Assembly: GCA_001557505.1 (NCBI GenBank)
Contig: LSAX01000013.1
Coordinates: 124,001 to 188,000 of the forward strand
Origin: Reticulascus tulasneorum
Taxonomy: Eukaryota > Ascomycota > Sordariomycetes > Glomerellales > Reticulascaceae
Reading direction: 5' to 3'
Length of the DNA: 64,000 nucleotides
How positions within the stretch are numbered: position 1 is the first letter of the stretch; every line of letters begins with the position of its first letter. Position numbers and translations under genes: made by a program. The notes under the pieces were generated by a model. It saw nothing but the letters and a program-made list of their open reading frames with translations. It was not told the origin of the DNA and searched no databases. Below are positions 57,706-64,000 of the stretch, piece by piece.

Positions 57706-60700
57706 TCAAATCCCGAGCTTCATAACAACACGGGAGCCGAATCGGTTGGGTCCTTTTGGGGCATCAACCTCGCTGCGCTTCGTCTTTCGACGAGGGACCA
57801 TGGCACGGCAGCCGGCAGCATCGCAACTATTATTCGTCCACCCGACTTGCACATCATCTGCCCACCAGAGCTGGATTCTGCCATCCACACGAAGGGTAAT
57901 AAGAACCGAAGTGAGGTTGGTGAATCCATCCACTAGGAACGGCTGGAGTTGGCAGTTGCTTGGCTCGGGGCATGAAGCAACCCGTGCTACCTGAGACATC
58001 GTCCTTTCTTCACGGCCAAGTGACGAGTTATATCGATACCCTGCGAGAGTAAACTCGCATTCTTGAGCTGCTGAATAAGAGTTGCAGCCCATGCTCATGC
58101 CGTAGAAGTTGAACCGGAAGCAAGGAGAGGCGGCTTCCTGACCCATGCCGATCTGAGCTGTGTCCCCCGAGGCTACCGATACCCTGGTGGTGTTGGCCAG
58201 CACAGGAGGAACAAATTCGACCAAGCGATTCGCCGATGACGGAACGTACTTCACGGATGACTTTGATCTGACTGAAAAGCCCTCAGAGAACCAGTATCGA
58301 TGGTAAGGATCGAATAGTTCGCCATCCGTTACATCATCGAACTGTACCGGCAATGTTTAGTTAGCAACTAGATCAACTTGAAAACCCTGGGTGTACTCAC
58401 GTTCAGCGTCGAATTACCAACTTCTGTTGCGCCTGTACACAATGGGCTCTGAACTGCAATGGAAGAGGTGGAAGTAGACGTAGTGCTTGATGAATTGGTC
58501 CCGACAATCGTACTGAAAGTGGAAACCCTGGTAGACTTCGGGAAAATTGTGAGGTCAGTTGTGCCCATACTGCTAGAAAAATTGGATCCTGAAACCACCG
58601 ATGTAAAGGTTGTTGTGGCTATTGAGCTCACGGTTATCGTTGAAGAGGAGCTGATGCTGGAACTTGCGGGCAGCAATGTTGTCGATGCCGAGAACAGAAT
58701 GGTTTCCGTTGGGCTGGAAGACATGAAAGATGTCCTTGACCCTGAAACATTTAGGAAACTGGCGCTCCCAAGATGTGTCCCTGTTGAGACTACTCCAGTT
58801 GTCGAAAAGGTTTCCAACTGTCTCTTCATGCGCATCAATGGCGTGGCAACGGTATCTTCAGTGACGATGATACTGGAGACGGTGACGAGACGCTCATAGG
58901 GGAATGTGTAGGTTGTTGTTGGCTCCGAGATGACATTCACGTACGTGCTTGTGTAAACGGAGGACAGATGTATGGTTCTCTGCACGCGGATTGATGATGT
59001 CGAGCACGACGTACTATGTGATGGTTCCATTGTTTTGGAAGAGGAAGCCCGTTGTGCGTCATTGTTAAACACCGATGAGAATGTATGAGGCTCGTATGAA
59101 GACAGGCGATTGTGTGGAAGAGTGAAGTCATATCCTGGCTGGGGTAGGCCAGTGGTTGGAACTGGCCAGAGGGTGAGCTCTGTTGGTGAACCAGGCAGGC
59201 TGGACAGAACAGGAGCAGACACGCCAGGGATGCCATGCACACTGGAAGAATCCGTGCATGTAGAGCTTGCTGTGAATGGCGAGATCATTCTCATCAACGT
59301 GGTTGGGACGTTTTGTCCAGAGACAACTCCAGAGCCTTGCCCGAGCGTGGTGTTGCACGGAACGCTAGGAGCAAGATACCGTGTGAGTGGCAGCACTGAA
59401 CTAGCAGACAGAGGGCCATTTGAAAATTCGTGGCTTGATGAGCTTGCTCCTGTCCCGTAACCTGGTGGTGGCCAGACGGTCAACTTGGATGCCTCAGCTG
59501 CAGCAGGGGCAACAGTGAGTGTGGTCGCAGAAGTGTAGACGATGATGCTGGGGTTTGCACCGTATCCAACAGGGGCAGTGTAGGTGATGGTGATTGTGCT
59601 GACTGAAAGAACTGCGGTGGAGGTGTTTGGACTGCTTGGAAGAGAGGAAATAGCATTGCTAGATGGGGATGTAGCTCCGCTCCAACCTGGAATGCCGGTA
59701 CCAACTCCTGCAGAACGATCACCACCTGGAGTTGGGTTGCTGCCGTAACCTTCCGGGCCAGTCCGTGTGCCGCCAGATCCTGAGCCAGGGAATGTGTATG
59801 TAATGGGATGCACGATGGTCTGGACTGATGGCGTTGGAAGGCCTCCCTGGCCGGGGACGTTTGTTGTCTTATAGAAGGTTGTCGTAAAAACAGTGACTGA
59901 TTCGCGTGCTGGAACACCCATCGAAAGTGCTGTTGAAGCAGTGACAACTTGTCCGCCTGAGACTGTGCTAGGAGATGCATTGGATGGCGGAATGGTCAAA
60001 GTTGTAACCGCAACAATGGTTTGAGTTGAAAATACTGAAGGGTCGGAGCCACCATAACCAGCAGGCACCAAGTTGGTCTGGTAAACGGTGGTAGTAATGA
60101 AAGTAACGTATCCTCCGCCATTGAGAGGCGTCTCATGAGACACTGTAGAGGGGGAAGCAGCATTGGTCGGCGAGCCAGATGGCGGTAGTGTGACAGTGAA
60201 AGTTGCAACAATGCTGTCAATCGAGTTTGCAATCTGGCCAGCAGAGCCCGTCACAGGGTTCGTTTGATACAAGGTGGTGGTGAGCACTGTGACAAATCCA
60301 GCAGGAAACCCTCCATTGCTCGATGGAGTGGTAAGAGCAGGTACACCAGCAATGGGAGTGCCAGACACTGGAGACCCAGAAGCCGATGGAAAAGTTGCGG
60401 TGATGGTTGCAACAATCGTATCCACTGTTTGTGAGAAGTGTCCCTGGGAGTTCTTGTTCACGCCCGACCGATAGATTGTAGTTGTGATGACAGTGACTGA
60501 GCCTCCGCTACTCGGGGAACCCACGTTGCCTGTAGGATGGGGTGGAGAAACTGGTCCGCTTGCTGGCAGAGTGCCAGTTGCAGCTGGCCGGGGAAAAGTT
60601 GTTGTGAGAGTGGAGATCATCGTATTAGTTGACACAAAGGGTCCAGACGGGCCAAGAACAATGGTTGGCTTATACAGGGTCGTGATGATGACCGAAATAA

Positions 60701-61917
60701 CTTCGCTGCTAGCCGTTACTCCAGCCGTTGCAGTTGGACCCGAGCCACTGTTGATTGGCGTACCAGTCGCTGGAGAGGAAGGGAAAGTTACAGTAAATGT
60801 TGCAACAATCGTCTGAACTAACGATGTGGCCTGGCCCGCACTAGGAACTGTGTTGTACAGCGTAGTTGTGATGACAGAACAAGACTCAGGACTACTTGGG
60901 GGTCCTGGAGATTCTGGAGCAGGAGCGACAGTCGTCGCCGGCACAGGCATGCTGTTTGCTGGAGAACCAGCTCCTTGTGACGATGGAATTGTGACTGTGA
61001 AGGTCGCAACATCGGTTTGACCAGATACTGTAGCTTGACCAGGAGCAGAGTGGGCTTGATACAGGGTAGTAGTGATGACGGTAACAGAACCAGTATTGCT
61101 TGGAGAGCTTGGAGAGCCTGGAGAGCCCGGAGAGCCTGGAGAGCCTGGAGAGCCTGGATTACCAGCATTTCCTGGGACGGAGGTTGTGCTTGCAACAGAG
61201 CCACCTATGGTCGATGTATGAGTTGCTGCTAGTTCGGGGAATGTCACTGTGAAGCTTGCAACCACAGTATCATCAGATAGACCATTGGTCTTGTAGAGTG
61301 TGGTCGTAATGGTAGTAACCACTCCACCTGAGCCGTTCGATTGATTGTCGGTTGGAGGATTGCCGGGAGCAGCAGTCACAGTTGCTCCTCCAGGAATACC
61401 GCTGCTAGACTGAATGGTTTGGGCAGGAGAGTTGGGGTCACTCTGGTCATTACTAGCATTGCCACCAGGATTTTTACCAAGATTAGTTGGCGAAGAGGGA
61501 GCAGGAACTATGACAGTGACGACAGTAGCAGCATTGCGGCTGGATTCCCAAGGCTTTGATCCGGTATACTTGGATCCGCCAGGTGGTATGTCGTAGCTGT
61601 CGAGTGTCACAGTGAAAATTGGCGAGACAGAAGGCTTTGACACAGGACGCTGGGGAGTGACAGTGGATGTTGCAGTGGCATAGACTGTCTTCCAGATAAC
61701 CGAGGGAGTCGGGTCTTTTGCGGGAGGCAAAGTGACGTAGACGGTAGTAGTAGCCACAGCAGGACAGGTCCATGGACTCTCAGCTCTGATATCAATGGTC
61801 AGGTGTCATGAGTTTTCTCTAATTAACATCTGGGACTTACGGAGGAAAAGGATCACCCGAGGCTTGGCCCAGGAGGCCAGCAGCCAACAAGGCAGTGAGG
61901 GACGTATTGACATGCAT
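57706..61917 (-). CDS. Large secreted mucin-like cell-surface protein with repeat region and globular C-terminal domain
   Basis: Exons 61917-61841, 61785-58401 and 58341-57706; introns of 55 and 59 nt; 1,365 aa. The first exon encodes the signal peptide MHVNTSLTALLAAGLLGQASG; DPFPP|AESPWTCPAVATTTVYVTL follows. The second exon is Ser/Thr/Pro-rich. It carries at least eight diverged repeats of about 60-80 residues, each with a V-x-x-I/L-T-T-T-L/V/I-Y core and a later QTIVATFTVTFP-like strand, plus a collagen-like GSPGSPGSPGSPG run coded by a DNA tandem repeat (61100-61155). The third exon gives a compact domain: FDDVTDGELFDPYHRYWFS, SPCFRFNFYGMSMGCN, FTLAGYRYNSS, and LWWADDVQVGWTNNSCDAAG. I recognise this as the lectin-like C-terminus of several fungal mucin-like proteins. 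No GPI site is apparent. Probable wall or adhesion role. Confidence 0.85.
61095..61160. repeat. Short coding tandem repeat (9-bp unit, collagen-like GSP)
   Basis: Near-perfect ggagagcct units inside the mucin-like gene encode repeated Gly-Ser-Pro on the minus strand. Such arrays commonly change length between strains. Confidence 0.8.
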
Positions 61918-62751
61918 CCCTGTAACGCCGTGGTGTGCTGAGATTGCTTGTCGACGACCAATCTGTTTGACTGCAAAGATGAAACGGAGGAACGTACAAG
62001 AAGAACGAGGGACTTTGGGTCAGTTCAAGAGCTAGTAGGTCAAGACGAAGTAGGGAATAACAAGGTATCTGGAGGAGATGGAGAGTCAAAGGAGGAGACG
62101 GACGAGATTAGAGAGTGTGGGAGAGAAAGAGATGAATTGTACGAGATGGAGCTCAGATTGAGGGGAGAGAGCAGAGTTTTTCGTGGCCCAAGGTCTTGGA
62201 GAAGGAGCTCCATATTCTGGCCTCTGGAGCAGAGGGAAGGCATGCCATAAGTCTGGCCATTTAGACGTCATCATGGTGTCTTGGCGACAAAGTCGTAGAA
62301 GTTGCGTTCTTAGACCTTACAAGGAAGCAACGATGACCTCCTGTTTGCGACGCAGGAGGTGTGCCCGAGCATTGAGAGCACAATATCCTCCCCAATGAAG
62401 TTGAACGCTTGGAAATCCTTACTGTGGGCACTGATGGAATCATTTTGCCATAAGTGACCGACGTGAAGGGGTTGGCTGTCATGTAGTGTGTATGATACCT
62501 CCAACTGCAGGACTTGCTTCATGTCTGGTGAAAGTACTGCAGTTGCCGCACTGGAAAACTGGTAGTGACACATTGGTTGGAAACAGGGACGGGAACATGG
62601 TTATCGTCGCAATGCGTCGCGTTCTCTCTTTTGAAGCTCCGCACCATAGAATTGAGACCAAACCCATCGAGTAGAATGGCGACTAAATAGAGGACCTTGT
62701 GTAGGAGTACATCTTGATTGGCATCCAAAATACATGTCAGGCTAGGTTAGT
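61918..62751. other. Intergenic region
   Basis: 834 bp upstream of the mucin-like gene. A purine-rich stretch lies at about 62040-62180, which on the minus strand is a long CT-rich tract typical of fungal core promoters/leaders. No gene seen. Confidence 0.5.
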
Positions 62752-63691
62752 TCAGACAGGCTCATCCTCATATGGCGGAGGTGGGCCGGTATCTCCAACC
62801 AAATCCTCCACTGCTTGCTTCTTCTTTTCCTCCTCTATCCGTGCCACCCAAAGAGCGGAACCGGCCGAGGTTGTCAATAGGAAGAAAAAGGACAAGATAG
62901 GAATCAGCTCCAAGATCATTCCCACCGTGCCAAACCACACGTATTGCCATACCCTCGAGCTGATTTCCTTCTTCCTCTGCTCCCTCGTCAATCCCCGTAG
63001 TTGGAACCATCTATAATGCGACAGCTTGCCCAGCCTGGCGCCGGTGATGATGATGAAGGCGGGAGTGCCTACCACCGGCACGAAGTTGAGAGGTAGGAAG
63101 ACGATCAATTCGACGATCTGAACCAAGCTCCACGGAGTAAATACAGCCGGACTTGTAGGCTTGCCCAGCTTCTGGACCGCGGTCGGAGCATCGAGGAAGA
63201 GGATTCGATGAGGGGATATTAGGTCGACGTGTCCGCACTTGATCAACGTTGCCTGCCGGATGGGCACGTCAGTTATGCTTTTCCCCAATCAATTCCAAGG
63301 CATGAGCACTCGCATCAAAAACGTCGACTCGGCATTCGTCCACGAAGAAGCCCTCGAATAGGCCCTGGATTATCACCAACCCCTCTCCCAGGACCAGCAC
63401 AATCGCGTTTACCCAAGCACCCCAGCCATGGAAGATGGCCAACAATGCAAATTGCGGCAGGAAAGTGAAGGTAAAAAGTATGAAGTACACAAGAAACGAG
63501 ATTATGGACAGCGGGAACAGTCGACTGAAAAAGAGCGGGTAAAACTCCTTGTTTCGCAAGAAATACCAGATGCCTCGGAGGGGATAGGATGCTGCGATCC
63601 CAGCTCGACTTAGGTAGCTGACAGGCCGGTCGACTTGCCGTCGGAGGCGTTCGGAGTGTGTTGCCTCGCCCGAAGCCTGTGGCTCTGGCAT
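62752..63691 (-). CDS. Rrt8/Lds-type EI24-domain membrane protein
   Basis: Relatives in yeast (Rrt8, Lds1, Lds2) are lipid-droplet/outer-spore-wall proteins. Two blocks are coding: 63691 to about 63300 and about 63248 to 62752. The first has RAGIAASYPLRGIWYFLRNK and three hydrophobic stretches (FPLSIISFLVYFILFTF, FLPQFALLAIFHGW, NAIVLVLGEGLVIIQGLF). The second reads ATLIKCGHVDLISPHR, then QIVELIVFLPLNFVPVVGTP, KLSHYRWFQLRGLTREQRKK, WQYVWFGTVGMILELIPILS and a PPPPYEDEPV tail containing a PPxY motif. The expected junction is DVFDA|TLI, but no canonical GT-AG pair keeps the phase exactly. Acceptor ccggcag (63249-63255) is phase 0 and the donor is uncertain. Total about 300 aa. Confidence 0.75.
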
Positions 63692-64000
63692 GACTGCGTT
63701 CCGTAATTATAGGATCTTGCGAGGAAGAATCGATGGAGTTGACGAAGGTGGGGGGTGTGGAATGGGGGAAGTTTGGGTTTCCGCGTCACACAAAGTTCCA
63801 TGCAGAAACATGGTACGTCATCCTACCTAGGCACCAACCGGGGATTAATAGTGAGTTCCAGCGGGTGGTGCATCCACTGGGCAGCCCCTCCAAACTGCAA
63901 ACAGTAGGTGCGTTAGGGGATGGAGGCGTATGTGCGCCCGTACGCCCGCTCAATTCAGGTGCCAGGTCCAGTGGCACTGCAGTTAAAGATAGTCCGTAAA
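63692..64000. other. Right edge, noncoding
   Basis: 309 bp upstream of the Rrt8-like gene to the window edge; no supported gene. Confidence 0.5.

Noticed and set aside
1..64000. CRISPR arrays, insertion sequences, bacterial promoters or terminators
   Set aside because: The sequence is eukaryotic nuclear DNA with spliceosomal introns; no regularly spaced repeat array was seen.

Overview
The window is filamentous ascomycete (Pezizomycotina) nuclear DNA. Genes are intron-containing, with short introns (about 49-70 nt, mostly GT-AG). The recognisable families are fungal: Skt5/Chs4-type chitin synthase activator, DUF3638 giant protein, SYLF/Ysc84, DUF3431, OrsD-like and mucin-like wall proteins. 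The conserved proteins look most like Sordariomycetes, perhaps Hypocreales; that placement is an impression from sequence, not a search result. All exon coordinates were derived by hand from reading frames and splice signals.

Layout. 0-10 kb is conserved housekeeping: the 3' part of alpha-COP (RET1/COP1), proteasome lid subunit Rpn12, and a Sel1-repeat Skt5-like protein ending in a CaaX box. 10-33 kb is a gene-poor accessory stretch. It holds a 12-cysteine small secreted protein, a 756-aa membrane protein of unknown role, a SINE-like Pol III element, several decayed genes (uncharacterised family, transcription-factor tail, OrsD-like, SERAC1/NLR-type hydrolase), a GH27 alpha-galactosidase, a PAF-acetylhydrolase-like secreted hydrolase, an SDR, a GFA-family protein, a 523-aa unknown membrane protein and a 4-cysteine small secreted protein.

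33-43 kb holds a SYLF protein, two surface membrane proteins with Ser/Thr-rich or Cys-rich ectodomains, a DUF3431 type II membrane protein, a strongly degenerate Ras-like GTPase and a COMT-type O-methyltransferase. 43.7-54 kb is one gene of nine inferred exons for a protein of about 3,270 aa (DUF6606-DUF3638-DUF3645). Splicing assembles both its Walker A motif and a DEAH box. 55-64 kb has an MFS monocarboxylate-type transporter, a 1,365-aa mucin-like cell-surface protein with at least eight internal repeats, and an Rrt8/EI24-type membrane protein.

I see no operon-like or biosynthetic cluster logic. The O-methyltransferase and SDR have no PKS, NRPS or terpene synthase nearby. The strongest leads are the giant DUF3638 protein with introns inside its ATPase motifs, the Ras pseudo-GTPase, the two small secreted cysteine proteins, the NLR-type relic with transition-like lesions, and the SINE-like element.
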